From Zygnema cylindricum (lineage: Eukaryota > Streptophyta > Zygnematophyceae > Zygnematales > Zygnemataceae), in contig JBBHKE010002227.1 in assembly GCA_037447655.1 (NCBI GenBank), positions 1 through 46,720 of the forward strand: a stretch of DNA of 46,720 nucleotides, read 5' to 3'. Both the position numbers and the translations under genes were made by a program. Shown in pieces: positions 1-11,589 of the stretch (within the stretch, counting starts at the first letter, position 1; each line of letters opens with the position of its first letter). Below the pieces are notes generated by a model. That model was not told where the DNA came from, did not search any database, and was given only the letters and a program-made list of their open reading frames with translations.

Positions 1-194
1 AATTTCTCTGTGAAAGAGTTCTTGATAACCCTTAGACACTCACGGTTTTTTTTTTTCCATCCACTTGATGTTTTGGGCAAAGTCCCATCCACCACATCCA
101 TTAGCTCCATCATCTCGAAGTAGCTCTCGAGCACACACTTCCACTAGTAATAGTTAGATCCATCAAATATGGGTAGCCATAGGCGTGGGCCCAT
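1..194 (-). pseudogene. Gag N-terminal fragment of copia element X
   Basis: Translated from an ATG at 194-192, the frame begins MGPRLWLPIFDGSNYY, has a TAG where related Gag proteins vary, then reads WKCVLESYFEMMELMDVVDG and continues to the window edge. The FDGxNYxxW...LWDVVDG-like pattern and the following WKKKNRE segment are typical of the N-terminal Gag domain of Ty1/copia elements (UBN2/DUF4219 type). The one visible stop is at codon 17. The start codon lies inside the primer binding site. The rest of the element continues to the left, outside the window. Family assignment is from motif pattern by eye; functional Gag is not expected because of the stop. Confidence 0.75.
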
Positions 195-198
195 AACC
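185..198 (-). other. Primer binding site of element X (half-tRNA type)
   Basis: On the minus strand the sequence is GGTTATGGGCCCAC, complementary to the anticodon stem-loop of plant initiator tRNA-Met (GTGGGCCCATAACC). It abuts the LTR end at 199 and includes the gag ATG. The same site recurs at five other elements in this window. Confidence 0.75.
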
Positions 199-1295
199 TA
201 TTATCCAAGCCTATTTCAGCCATGGATTACTCACGGAAAACACTCACAAACTACCCCAAAACAGCTTTGTTTCAGACAGCACATATTACTCCACAATAAA
301 ATAAAGCACACGAAATAGCACCAGTATGTAATATATACTAGACGGCTTATCAAACTAACAGGTAAACTTCTCACATAATTCTACAAAGATAACATAACAT
401 GCTAAAACTACACACACATATAGTTTCTAGATCATAAAGTATCTTCATAAAGTCTCATGCAAAAAAATCCATCGGAGTGATCACACCATCGAATCAAAGT
501 TGCAGAAAAACAGTTTACCATTACTTTGATAAATTCAATTGTGATAATGAAAAATAAACTAAGTCCAACAATTTAAACTCACATAGTTATCTACTAAGCC
601 TTACACTAATAAAATAGATTTATGTGTAACTAAATATTGTACTCGAAAAAAGACGTTGTACTTCAACGGTACGTTTACTGTACCGGAAGTACATCGAAAC
701 CATAATTATGACTTTTATCTTATTTCACTATTGTAACACTTAAAAATAATTCACTACATACAAATTAAAGTTGTTTCAGATATTTACAAATAGGGGCCGT
801 ACATAAATTGAGCCAATTGCTTAGTTAGCAATTGGTGAATTCGTAGAATTGACTGTAAGCGTCCGTGCAAGTCAATCTTTGAATTCGTTGATTGCGTAAG
901 ATGTAAAATAATTCTTCACAATGGACGAAACTTGTCCATTAATATTATCCAACATCGAATCGGGTCCGTTGAATCGATTGGTATCAATCGCGTAATCTTC
1001 GTCCCGTACAAGACCACTCCAAGATAGCCGCCATGTATCTCATTCGTAGGATCATCCACGTCTGTATGTCCATCATGTGACGTTAGTAATGCTCACAAGT
1101 AATATTTCCAGAGTACCTGCGTATCATGAACTGACGACACGTGTCCTAACCAACGTATTTTACACCCGTCTCTATTGAGGCAACTGTCACACTAATTAAG
1201 GTATGTTTTGCAACGACTTATACCAAAAATGTTATAAGTCTTAAAACTCCCCTCACACCCTCATCTAATGAGGACTAAAGCTTTCAAACTCAACA
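199..1295 (-). repeat. 5' LTR of copia element X
   Basis: Read on the minus strand this 1,097-bp block begins TGTTGAGTTTG, a common copia LTR start, and ends at the primer site of X (last bases TA in place of the usual CA). The right edge sits where Copia-1 sequence resumes (GGTTCATC homology from about 1298), so 1296-1300 (TGGGG) should be the target duplication; its partner is outside the window. Around 655-700 it contains the GTAC-rich dyad found in the other LTRs. It is AT-rich and holds no gene. The boundaries are inferred from flanking homology and terminal bases, not from a second LTR copy. Confidence 0.6.
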
Positions 1296-2847
1296 TGGGG
1301 TTCATCGGGGTGAGATAATTTGGTTACCATGTTGTTAACTTGTTTCTCTTGCAGTCTTTTGCTGCTTCTACTTCCACCCTCAAACTTTGATGTCGGAATA
1401 GATGGCTCTCTTGGATTCCTTCAAACAGTTTTGACTTCTCCCCTATACCTTGATTTCGGGTCTATTTCCACCGCGTCTTTTGTTCCGGTTGGAGTTGGCA
1501 CTAGGGGTTACACGGTTGAATCCTCCTCGATCTGATTTGTACCTGCAAGATCATTATCTTCTCCGAAATCTGGATAGATATGAAGCTTAAAGTCATCAGA
1601 ATTTTCTGACTCAAATCTGATTTTGACTGTCTTTGTATGTTTAAAGAGATCTATAGATTTCCCTTCATCCATAACCACTAGATGCTTCACAAGGATAATA
1701 TCTTCTCTCTTTATATCATACACTCTATATCCTTTTACATCTTCATCATATCTTAGCATATATCTTGGTTTATTTTTCGGGTATAATTTCCAATTTGACC
1801 GATTTATGTCTAGACTCAACACTTGACTACCGCAAACCTTTAGGTGTGAAACATCAAATTTACAACACGACCATCTCTTATAAGGTGTTTGGCCTTTTAT
1901 TGCCGAAGTAATAACTCTATTTTTGAGGTAATTTACATAGTTCATTGCTTCAGCCCAAAATCTCTTTTATATCTTCTTATCCAACACTATAATCCTGGCA
2001 CTATCACTTAGTGTTCTATTTAACCTCTTGGCTACACCATTTTTCTCAAGATTTTCAAAAACAGTCTTTAGGTGTTCCACTCGATTTTCTCTCAAAAAAA
2101 TCCTCAAACTGCTTGGAGGTTTACTCTCCCCCATTATCACTCCTTACTCTCTTAATAGCAGTTTCATGAAGTTTCTCACTCAACGATTTATATTCTTTAA
2201 AAATATGTGGGGCCTCTGATATATTTTTCAAAAATGCACTCTATAATACCGAGACTAATCATCAATGATTGTCATCATAAACCTCTTACCCCCGGGTGAA
2301 GGCACTTTGGGCGGTCCCCAAATATCTGTGTGTACAAAGTCTAAAACTTTTTCTTCTTTATAATTGGCTTCCTTTGGGAATGGTACCTTGTGTGCCTTAC
2401 CTTGAGCACAACCACTATAGTCAGTTAGGTTTTCACTTTCTCCGAGCTAAATTCCTTCCACTATTCCCATCTTTTTCATTTCTTTCAACTAATCTAAATG
2501 CACATGTCCTAGCCTCTTATGCCATAACATAATATCACGAACACCAACATAGTAAATTTCCTTCTTTTCATTGCTTAAAATCAGCCGAAACATCCCATGG
2601 CTACTTTTTTCAGCAGTGAAATAAACTTCCTCCTCTTCCTCCTCAAAGCTTCCAGTAAAGGTTCCCTTTTTAGTACTAGTCTCAAAACCCTTATCATCCA
2701 ACACAGCGTTGAGATGAGGTTTTTGTTTAGCTCTGGAATAAACAACACATCAGAGAATGTCCTAAAGATGTCTTTCCCTCCACTAAAACTTGCAGATTTA
2801 TCGATCCTACCAAAATAGTGGTGACTATCCTCCCATTCCCATACTTT
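1296..2847 (-). pseudogene. Copia-1 integrase region, degraded
   Basis: Minus-strand fragments match the integrase of the better preserved Copia-5. 1508-1945 is open for 145 codons and covers the integrase C-terminal part (MNYVNYLKNRV, KGQTPYKRW, GYRVYDIKRED, LVKHLVVMDE) and the linker toward reverse transcriptase (RFESENSDDF). Farther right (about 1950-2480) the catalytic core is broken by stops, and 2489-2847 carries the pre-integrase region (DIMLWHKRLGHVHLD and FSDVLFIPELNKNLIS). An acid-rich EEEEEEVYF stretch replaces a shorter one in Copia-5. No working integrase can be made. Confidence 0.85.
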
Positions 2848-2852
2848 ATCTC

Positions 2853-3639
2853 TGTTGAATTTTGTGGGCCTCACTCATCTTGCAACAATCTAGCTTCACA
2901 AAGCAAAAACTCTCTCACAGGTCACTCAAGAATCTTCCGAAGCCACAAAGAATTCACTCACAAAGTAAAAGCACACTTGCTCAAATTTTCCTCTCCGAGA
3001 AGAATCACTTTATTATCTCCAAGTTCTCTTTACAAGGCTTCACTTATCTTTGTATCTCAACTCACACAGAGTTACAATGCTTTCTCACTATAGGGACTCT
3101 TACTATCTCTTCAACTATGGTCACAACCAATTCTCCAATTGTATTGATTTGTCTACTTCTCCTACTTCATATATACTCTTTTCTACTCTACCCTTCTAGA
3201 CATTCTAGACATTTCTAGCTCTAACTTATTGACAAGTGTCCTTCTCGTGGCTCTCCACGTCACAAGAACCTACTAGACATGTCCCCGAAACTCGTGGCTC
3301 TCCACGTCACAAGAACCTACTAGACATGTCCCCGAAACTCCAAGGAAACACTTAGGAACCACCTCGGAAAAGTCCATACCGTTTCCTGTGGAACCTTCTA
3401 GAAGCTTCTGCTTTGCACGCCTGTAACTTTTGATCTACGTATCCAAATCTTGCTTTCTATAGCTCGTTCGAAACTCTTTCTCTGTAAATAAAGATCGTCT
3501 GGTCGCGTGCTCGATTTAACCATTTAACAAGAAAGTTATTCCACTTTGCACTTCTGCACTGTGCTTCTCCATTGCGCCACTGCGCTCTCTCCCTTTAATG
3601 CACTATCTTCTGAACTAACTTAGGATTACTTTCTCAACA
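2853..3639 (+). mobile_element. Solo LTR (family D) with 5-bp target duplication
   Basis: A 787-bp block starting TGTTGAATTTTG and ending TTTCTCAACA is flanked on both sides by ATCTC (2848-2852 and 3640-3644). Copia-1 sequence is continuous if the block and one ATCTC are removed. A TATA-like CATATATAC at 3169-3176 suggests plus orientation. No internal domain is present, so this is a solo LTR left by LTR-LTR recombination. It is unlike the other LTR families in the window and contains a 47-bp tandem duplication. Confidence 0.9.
3244..3337. repeat. 47-bp tandem duplication inside solo LTR D
   Basis: Two adjacent copies of a 47-bp unit beginning CTCGTGGCTCTCCACGTCAC (3244-3290 and 3291-3337) appear identical by eye, which suggests a fairly recent duplication. 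Confidence 0.95.
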
Positions 3640-3644
3640 ATCTC

Positions 3645-4847
3645 TACGGTGGGGATCTTTCTCATCTTATTGAACAGATGTTTGTCCTTACACATGTGCA
3701 TTGAGGCACCCCAATCCACAATCCAACCTCCTTCACCTTTTTATCCTCGGAAAGCACATTTATGCTTTCGGGGAATTTCGACCTCCGTCTTCGCCTCCAA
3801 CTCCTCATCCAACAAGAGCTCATCCTCCTCGTCCTCGCATTCTTCCTCATGTACCTGTGTCACAAGAGCCTTTTTTTTCCTCTTAGAGGTCCACTGATCT
3901 TCCCCCCTTTTAACCAAATTTTGGTTAGCTTGGTGCACTCCGCCATATAGTGCCTTGGTTTTTATTACAAAAATGACACAATCCCTTGGGAGCCATCAGT
4001 CCGAACTCATCGGTCTAATTTTTCTGCCCCCCCCCTTCATAGTTTTTGACCAGTTTTCTGGAATCCATGTTCCTCCAATTGGTCCCAGCTGCCAAGGCTT
4101 GCCCACTCTCTCCTCCCCTTCAGATCTCAATTGTATTTTCCTGAACGAGAATCATCCCTACCACTGAATTCCTTATCCACCTTCAGTCTGGCAAGTCCTG
4201 CACATGGTTGACTATATTCTCAATTTCATCTGGTAACTTCATGAGCAAGCATTTAACCTTTTTTTTTTCAGTTCCACTTTTCCACCACTCTCTAGCTCCA
4301 TGAAAAGTGTTGCAAGCTCATTACAAAAATCCAACATCTTCCCCCTTTTGTATATATATACATTAATTTTTTTATCAGCCTACTTTTGTTGCTAAATCGT
4401 ACCACTTCGATACATCTTTATGGGAGCCACCCAAAGATCGGATCCTCTCTTTACCTGCAAATGAGGAGATGCAAGCCCTTAAGTAAGATGGCGGAGGATG
4501 AAGTGCTTTGGCGTCATATTGTTATAGTCTTAGGTATCATTATCATTCTCCTCGTTGCTCGGAATAGGTGACATAAATGTTGAACCGGTTGCTATCGGTG
4601 TGATCATCCTTCTCTTTTCGTTTTTCCACCACCTCCCTTTCCTTTGTCTCCTCCGTTGGAGATGGATCTGCATCTCTGGTGAATGTGCTCACTCCAAACC
4701 CTAGAGGGATGCTAAAACCGGATGGACACCTCACCCGTCCACTAACTATTCCACAAAACCTTTTCTCACATAAAGCTTCCTCATCATACTCTCCCAGTAT
4801 ATAAAGCCATTTGCATTAAAGATGGGGACCCTAGAGGGTGGGCCCAT
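3645..4847 (-). pseudogene. Copia-1 gag and protease region, degraded
   Basis: The minus-strand frame starts at the ATG in the primer site (4847-4845) with MGPPSRVPIFN and FIYWESMM, then meets stops after about 33 codons. Later pieces match Copia-7 Gag (IPLGFG, EETKEREVVEKRKEK). At the position where Copia-5 and Copia-7 share a TGA, this copy has CGA. The CCHC knuckle near 3940-3975 is frameshifted (CHFCNK). The protease site near 3700 reads VDWGASMHM, so the usual DSG catalytic triplet has become DWG. 3645 is the first base after the solo-LTR duplication. Confidence 0.8.
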
Positions 4848-4851
4848 ATTG
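4837..4851 (-). other. Primer binding site of Copia-1
   Basis: Minus strand CAATATGGGCCCACC follows the LTR end TTGCA. It matches the half-tRNA primer site consensus except at the first three bases, and again contains the gag ATG. Confidence 0.75.
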
Positions 4852-5907
4852 TGCAAATCTGAGACCTCGAAAGGTCCTCAAAATGGGCACCTCACACGAA
4901 GCACTAGGATAACCCTAACCCCTTTGTGTTTCGACAAGAAAATATACCACCTTGGCAAATAAAAACTATGACCACCTTCACCGTTGTGAAGATAAGACTC
5001 CCTTAAGTTGATAGCAAAAAGAATCTCTGAATTTGCTCCCCTGCGACGTAAGTTATCGAGGGTCAAAATTGACATTTTGTATAGAAGCACTCTCGGATAG
5101 AGGCGGCTACCTACTAATTTTTCTAAGTCTTAAACCCCTATCTAAACTCTCTATTACTAAAATACGGCATGAATCAAATTACTGTATCGTACAGAAAGTT
5201 ACAGGTGCCGGAGTACTTTACGTACGGCTATCGTATAACATGGCCAAAATGATGACGTTTGCCACATCCGAATTTGGTCCCATATTCTCCGCAGATGCCG
5301 CAAGCCAATGAGGGTGTGCCACGTGTCACTTGACGTGGCGGTGACTGAAAACCACCAAAATGCTTATTCCGCGATCTTGGAACCTATTGTGGTCGTTCGA
5401 TCAAACAGGCTTCCAACTCTAGCCGTCAAAAATAAATGCGCGGTATTTGTTTCGCTGTCAAAACAAATGCGCGGTATTCCTTTTGCGAAGTATAGTAAAC
5501 CTTAATATACTAAACTATATCTATGTCCTAAGAATATATTTGGGCCGCTAAATGAATTCGTCTACATGTACACATTTATATAATTATCAAACCCTATATA
5601 CTTCATTATTTGTCCTAGACTAATTGGATAAAGCTAACGGCCAGAGCGACTTTAACAGACGGGAGGTACCTGGATCAAATCGTGGGTCCATCAAGTTCCT
5701 TTTTGGTAAACAGACCAACCTACTGCATGTCTCTCTCTGGACAGCATAGGCAGCCATGGCTCTAACTCCCTCTCAAACCTTTATTGACTGCTACAAGTGT
5801 GGGAGTTGAAGAGAGGAGTTAGAGGCAGACTACTTGTGCTTTTTTTCTCCATTTTATCTTTACAAGTGTAAACCAAGAAACTACTAAAAGAACCTTTAAT
5901 TTCTACA
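4852..5907 (-). repeat. 5' LTR of Copia-1 (family C)
   Basis: A 1,056-bp LTR; on the minus strand it begins TGTAGAAATTAAAGG and ends GGTCTCAGATTTGCA. It shares landmarks with the LTRs at 6890-7924 and 11590-12261/16547-16934: the ordered blocks GCAGTC...GCCATGG, a tRNA-like A/B-box pair (plus strand 5616-5682), a GTAC dyad near 5189-5226 and a GATTCTTTTTGCTAT block in the 3' third. Confidence 0.88.
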
Positions 5908-5912
5908 ATAAA

Positions 5913-6884
5913 AAGGAAAGAGAGGGCAAGCCTTGGCAGCCGGGACGGATTAGAGGAACAATGATTCAAAAAAACTGGCCGGAATTTATAGAGGGGGGCA
6001 GAAAAATTAGACCGATGAGTTCGGACAAAGAGCTCCCAAGGGTTTCTGTCATTTTTGTAAGAAACCAAGGCACTATATGGTGGAGTGCAATAAGCAAACC
6101 AAACTTCGGTTAAAAGAGGAGCAGATTCGTGGACCTCGAAGAGGAAAGAAAAAGGCTCTTGTGACACAGGTACATGAGGAGGAATCCAAGGATGAGGACG
6201 GTGAGTTCTAGTTGGATGAGTAGGAGGCGAAGAACGAGGTCAAAAATCCTTGAAAGCATAAATGTGATTTCGGAGGTTTGAAAGGCGAAGGATGTTGGAT
6301 TGTGGATTCGGGTGTCTCCATGTAAATGTGTAAGGATAAACACCTGTTCACTAAAATGATAAAGCTTCCCACCGTAGAGATAGAGTATGGGGATAGGAGA
6401 GTAGTCAGTACTACTTTTGTAAGATCGGTAGATCTGAATGTTTTAGTGGAAGGGAAGGAAGCCATAGTGACATTCTCTAAGGTGTTATTTATTTCAGAGT
6501 TAAACAAAATCCTCATCTCAACGTGTGTGTTAGATGATAAGGGTTTTGAGAGTAGCACTAGGAAGGGAACCTTTACCGCAAACTTTGAGGAGGAAGAGGA
6601 GGAAGTATATTTCACTGCTGAAAAAGATAGCCAAGGGATGTTTAGGCTGATTTTAAGCTATGAAAAGAAGAAACTTTACTATGTTGGTGTTCATGATATT
6701 ATGTTGTGGCATAAGAGGCTTGGACATGTGCATTTAGATAAGCTAAAAGAAATGAAAAAGATGATAATAGTGGAATTAATTCAGTTTGTAGAAAATGAAA
6801 ACATGAATGACTGTAGTGGTGGTGCTCAAGGTAAGGCACACACGTTACCCTTCCCAAAAGAAGCCACTTATAAAGGATAAAAAG
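5913..6884 (+). pseudogene. Copia-2 gag C-terminus, protease and pre-integrase
   Basis: The translation shows a CCHC knuckle (CHFCKKPRHYMVEC, about 6040-6082), a basic-acidic linker (RRGKKKALVTQVHEEE), then in-frame stops, then the protease site WIVDSGVSM near 6296, with DSG kept but a TAA two codons on. An open stretch 6326-6880 (184 codons) covers the pre-integrase region: MCKDKHLFTK, FISELNKILIS, DIMLWHKRLGHVHLD and the start of the zinc site, where the usual CSGC is CSGG. A family C solo LTR ends it at 6890. Confidence 0.85.
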
Positions 6885-6889
6885 TGATA

Positions 6890-7924
6890 TGCAATTTTGA
6901 GACCTCCATAGGACCTCAGAGTAGTCAGCTCACACGAAGCCTCTAGGATAACCCTGACCCCTTTGTGTTTCAGCAAGAATAACTGTCACCTTGGCAGACA
7001 AAAACTCTGACCACCTTTACCCATGTAAAGGCAAGACTCCCCTGAGTCGATAGCAAAAAGAATCTCCGAATTTGCTCCCCTGAGAAGTAAGTTATGAAGG
7101 GTCAAAGTTGACCTTTTTGTACAGCAGCTCTCTGGAAGAGAAGGTCCAGCCTATCAAATTTTTCTAAGTCCTATCTCTCTCTAAAACTCTATCTACTGAA
7201 GTACGGCACCAATCATAATAGTGTATCGTACATAAAGGTACACGTGCCGTTGTACTTTATGTATGGCCATTGTACAACATGGCAAAAAGTCGACACATGT
7301 CATTTTTGGATTCGTTCCTGGAATCCCTAGAGATGCCGTAATCCAATGTGATTGAGCCACGTGGCGATTGATGTCAGTCGACCGCAAACCCCCAAAAAAC
7401 TATTGTGTGATCTCGGCATGCTTCGTGGCCGTCCGATCAAGCCAGATTACAATTGTGGTCGTCATAAATACTTCCGCAATATTTGTTTCGCCTTTGAAAC
7501 AAAATACGAGGTATCCGTTTCAGATGTGCCGTACGCCGTACATTACAAACTGAATCTATGTCTAAATATCCCGTTGAATGAAGATAGCCGACGTGTAAAC
7601 ATATAAATAACTATCATACGCTATATCATACATCTTTGGTTTAGACTAGTTGGCTAAGGCTACCGACTACTAGCTATTTTGACCGACGGTAGGTACCCGG
7701 TTTCAAACCTTGGGCCCGTCAAATATATTTTTATAAAATCTACTAACCTAATATCTATCCCCGTCGGGATAGCATAGGCGGCCATGGCTCTATCTCCCTC
7801 TCCAACTTTCAGTGACTACGACAAGTGTGGGAGCTGGAGAGAGGAGTTTGAGGCAGACTGCCTCTGCTTCTTTTCTGCATTTTACAAAACCTAGAAAGTA
7901 CTAAAATAACCTTTAATTTCTACA
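6890..7924 (-). mobile_element. Solo LTR (family C), minus orientation
   Basis: A 1,035-bp block with TGCAATTTTGAGACC at its left end and CTTTAATTTCTACA at its right end, i.e. a complete LTR in minus orientation. It is flanked by TGATA (6885-6889) and TGTTA (7925-7929), a 4 of 5 match. Removing it restores the integrase reading across the join (AAAAAGTG to TTAGACTTGGTACAC). The tRNA-like boxes lie at 7642-7709 on the plus strand and a GTAC dyad at about 7224-7265. No primer site or internal DNA is attached. Confidence 0.88.
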
Positions 7925-8640
7925 TGTTAGACTTGGTACACGCTAATATTTGGGGACCGGCCAAAGTGCCCTCACCCGGTGGTAAAAGGTTTATGATGAC
8001 AATCACTGACAATTAATCTCGGTACTCTAGAGTGTATTTTTTGAAAAATAAATCAAAGACCACACACGTTTTTAACAAATAAAAGGTACGGAGTGAGAAA
8101 CTCCATGAAACCTCTATTAAGAGAGAAAGAGTGATAATGTGGAAGAGTATACCTCCAATCAGTTTGAGGATTTTGTGAGAGAAAATGGAGTGCAACACCT
8201 AAAGACCGTTCCTGAAAATCTTGAGCAGAATGGTGTAGCCCAGAGGTTAGATAGAACACTAAAAGATACTGCCAAGAGTATGCTGTGAGATAAGAAGATA
8301 TGAAAGAGATTTTGGGCCGAAGCAATGAACTATGCAAATTATCTAAAAAATATAGTTTTTACTTTGGTAGTAAAAGGCCAAACACCTTATGAGAGATGGA
8401 TATGTCGTAAACTAGATGTTTCACACCTAAAGGTTTTCAGTAGTCAAGTGTTCAGTCTAGACACTTATCAGTCAAATTTGAAGTTAGATCCAAAGGGAAA
8501 ACCAAGATATTTGCTAGGATATGATGAAAATGTAAAAGGATATAGAGTGTTTGATCTCAAGAGAGAAGACATAATCTTAATGAAGCATCTAGTGGTTATG
8601 GATGAAGTGAAACTTATAGATCCCTTAAAGCATACAAAGA
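7925..8640 (+). pseudogene. Copia-2 integrase, catalytically broken
   Basis: The continuation of the pol frame starts with LDLVHANIWGP; in Copia-5 and Copia-7 this is HTDIWGP, so the first catalytic Asp is Asn here. The second catalytic region (SDNGGEY in relatives) is frameshifted and has stops. From 8325 the frame is open again (MNYANYLKNIVF, KGQTPYERWICRK, GYRVFDLKRED, LMKHLVVMDE) until the family B LTR at 8641. AAAGA at 8636-8640 is the left target duplication of that LTR. Confidence 0.85.
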
Positions 8641-9806
8641 TGTTGAAATGTATATATTTTCTAATTTTGAATAAAGGAAAATTAATAAGAGGAAGTCAGC
8701 AAAGGCAACCTGCCTCTAGCTCCACTCTCCAAACCCCCACACTTGTCGCAGTCACTGAAGGTTGGAGAGGAATCTAGAGCCATGAATGTACATGCTGCCC
8801 AAAGAGGGAGACAGGCAATAGTTTTTGGTAGGTGTACCAAAAAGTTCTTGACGAACCCAGGATTTGATCCTAATACCTGCCGTCCGTCAAGATTTCTGGT
8901 AGCCGTTAGCTTTATCTTATAGTCTAAGATGAGTGTTGAATAAAAATTGTACGATAATATAATAAACACGAACAGCGCAATATGTTTCATTTAACTACAT
9001 ACGAAACGGACTATAAACGGAAATGGATTAGACCGCACGAATTCCGGACCACACGCAATTAACGAAACGACACTTTATTTAGACAGCCAACACTAAATGT
9101 CGGTCTTCATCGAACGGTCGTGGTGCGAGTCGGGATTCTGGAGTGGACGACTTCGCGTTTTCGGGCACTGCCACTCCGGATGAAACGTGGCATGATCCGA
9201 GAGGATTGCGGGATCTCCGGAACGCGAGATGATTATTCTGAATGTGACAAATGTCACATTTTGGCGATGTCGTATATGGACCGTACAAAAAGTACGATGG
9301 TACATGTACTTTCTTGTACAGTACAGTCTTACGATTGGTCCGTACCTCAGTAATAGGGAGCTTAGAGAGGGGTTTTAGGAATCAGAATTTTTTTTTGGTA
9401 GGTAGCCGCCTCTCTCCCAAAGAGCATCTGTATAATTAGGCAAACTTTGCCATTTAATAACAACTCACTCAGTAGACCATTATCACTGATTCTTTTTGCT
9501 ACAGACTCACGAGAGTCTAGTCTACACAAAGGTGTAGTTAGTCAGGTTTCTTGCTTGCCAGGGTGGCTGCATTTCTAAGGGAAAGTCAAAGTGGGTGAAT
9601 GTGTCCAAAACTCATATTCTAACTTTGCATTATGTGGTGGAACTGAGCACACAAAAAGTCTTATTTCACAAGGGTGAAGTAGTATTTGGGTTCTGATTTT
9701 CAAAGGGCCAATCATTTAGGTTTGTATCAACTTGGAGTTGGCACTATCTAGATAAGCTTCTTGTGAGCTGCCTACTCTAAGGACGAATGGAGTTGTCAGA
9801 GTTACA
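8641..9806 (+). mobile_element. Solo LTR (family B) with exact target duplication
   Basis: A 1,166-bp block running from TGTTGAAATGTATATA to TCAGAGTTACA, flanked by AAAGA at 8636-8640 and 9807-9811. It matches the Copia-3 LTRs along its length, including TATAATTAGG near 9430 at the TATA position, the GTAC dyad near 9285-9330 and antisense A/B-box motifs (8914-8926 and 8860-8870). Excision in silico joins the integrase C-terminal frame (CATACAAAGA to CAGTCAAAATC). It is a solo LTR, most likely from a Copia-3-like element. Confidence 0.92.
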
Positions 9807-11576
9807 AAAGACAGTCAAAATCAAATTTGAATCTGAAAATTCGAATGACTTTGAGCTTTGTAAGTATCCAAGTTTCTTAGAAGATAATGATGTTGGAGAA
9901 ACAAATCAGATCGAGAAAGACTCAACCATAGAACCTTTAGTATCAACCCCAACCGAAGCGGAAGAAGTGGTGGAAATAGACCCGGGATTGAGGGATAGGG
10001 CAAAAGTTAAAATTGTTCGGAAGAATCCACGACAACGATCTATTCCGGCAACACAGTTTGATGGAGGAAGAAGAGGCAGCAAAAAGCTGCAAGGTAGACA
10101 AGTTAACAACAAGGTAACCAAACTGTCTCACTCGATGAACCTCAAAAGTATAATGAGGAAATAAACTATCGTGAAAGGATCCAGTGGAAGACAACCATTA
10201 ATGACGAGATAGCCTCAATTATGGCGGCCGATACATGGGAGCTAATGGACTGTCCTCCTAATAGAAAAACGAATCAGGTGTAAGTGGGTATTTAAATTGA
10301 AACTCAACCCGGACTACACCATTGAGAGCTACAAGGCTTGGTTAGTGGCTAACGGATTCACTCAAATGAAGAATAGACTACGAGGAGACATTTGCTCGGT
10401 CGTCAAGTTTCCCTCCGTCCGGATACTTCTCAGTCTCGCGGTAGCAAAATACATAGAAGTACATCAAATGGACATCAAGACGCCCTTCCTACATGGAGAG
10501 TAGAAATAGGAGACTTTTATGCAATAGCCTGAAGGATTTGTGGAGCTAGGGGAGGAGAGCAAGGTATGTTGATTAATTAAAACTTTGTATGGGCTGAAAC
10601 ATGCGCTCGCAATAGAATAAGAAGCTCGATGAGTTTCTTACAGGTTTGGAATTTATTCGGATCACCTCAGATCACTCAGTTTATTTGTTTGAATATGAGA
10701 AAGGAATTATCTTCACTGCAATTTATGTTGATGATTTTCTTATTTTAAGTAAATCTATCGATAAAATTAATAAGTTGAAAACAAATCTTAAAGGTAGATT
10801 TGAGATGAAAGATATGGGAGAGGCAAAGAATATTTTTGGAATTCAGGTAGAGAGAGACAGAGATAGAAAGATAATCAGATTAACTCAGAAGGAGGCCATT
10901 GGAAACATGTTAGAAAGATTCCAAATGGACAATGCTAATAGTTATACCACTCTAATGTACTAAAGTAGGGAAGTGAAGAGAGAGTGGAAGAGGGAGTTAT
11001 AATCTTAGATAATGAGTAAGGCCCTGAAGAGAAGAGATTTATGCAGAAAATTCCTTATAGATAAGTAATGGGCACCTGAATATATTTTATGAATAATGTA
11101 CGGCTAGATATAACCACAGCTGTAGGAGTACTTAGTAGGAGCCTAAATGCTCCCACTAAGAAAGATTGGGAAGCAGCTAAGAGAGTCCTTAGATATCTCA
11201 TAGGGAATAGAGATCTATGGTTGCATTTGAGTCCACCATTGAGGCTGAGTACATGGCCTCTTGCTCTGCTAAAAATGAATTAAAGTGGGCCAAGTCCTTG
11301 CTTAGTGAACTTGGTCATCTTAAGAGTGCTGTCCAAAAAGTGTTTTGTAATAATCACGTAGCCATTGCCATTTCAGCTAATGCTAAATACCACTTTAAAG
11401 CCAAACATATGGACATAAGACTTAGCTTTGTTAGACAGAAGGTAGAAGACAAAATAATCAGTTAAGAGTATATAATAGATAGTGTAATGGAAGGAGATAT
11501 GATGACCAAACCTGTGCCTTCCCCTTAGCTAATTTTTTGCAGGGAAAAGTGTGGTCTTAAATTGAAGAGTGGCTAG
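9807..11576 (+). pseudogene. Copia-2 reverse transcriptase and RNase H, degraded
   Basis: Plus-strand pol remnants in order: linker RFE-like region (VKIKFESENSNDFEL), KNPRQRSIP and GGRRGSKKLQ, then reverse transcriptase fragments (FKLKLNPDYTIE, RILLSLAVAK, HQMDIKTPFLHGE) with stops after HGE. The catalytic box survives as AIYVDDFLILSKS near 10720, followed by FEMKDMGEAKN. In RNase H the block that carries the first Asp (SDSSYGD in relatives) has been deleted: LWLHL is joined directly to STIEAEYMASCS near 11228. The end KCGLKLKSG precedes a TAG at 11574-11576. Confidence 0.85.
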
Positions 11577-11589
11577 AAAGTAGCAGGAG
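11577..11589 (+). other. Polypurine tract of Copia-2
   Basis: AAAGTAGCAGGAG lies between the pol stop codon and the 3' LTR start TGTAAAATTAATGG. In Copia-3 and Copia-7 the same position holds the unmutated AAAATAAAGGGAG. Confidence 0.7.

Larger units (their letters stand above)
1296..5907 (-). mobile_element. Copia-1, Ty1/copia retrotransposon interrupted by X and a solo LTR
   Basis: Minus-strand element: 5' LTR 4852-5907, primer site 4837-4851, gag-protease 3645-4847, then integrase 1296-2847. A solo LTR (2853-3639) splits protease from the following region, and element X enters at 1295 in the segment that joins integrase to reverse transcriptase. The reverse transcriptase, RNase H and 3' LTR are therefore expected left of the window. 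Copia-1 itself lies in the gag region of Copia-2; ATAAA at 5908-5912 should be its target duplication. All frames carry multiple stops. Confidence 0.8.

Noticed and set aside
2862-3218. 118-codon plus frame as a gene
   Set aside because: It lies wholly inside a solo LTR with exact ends and target duplication and shows no domain.
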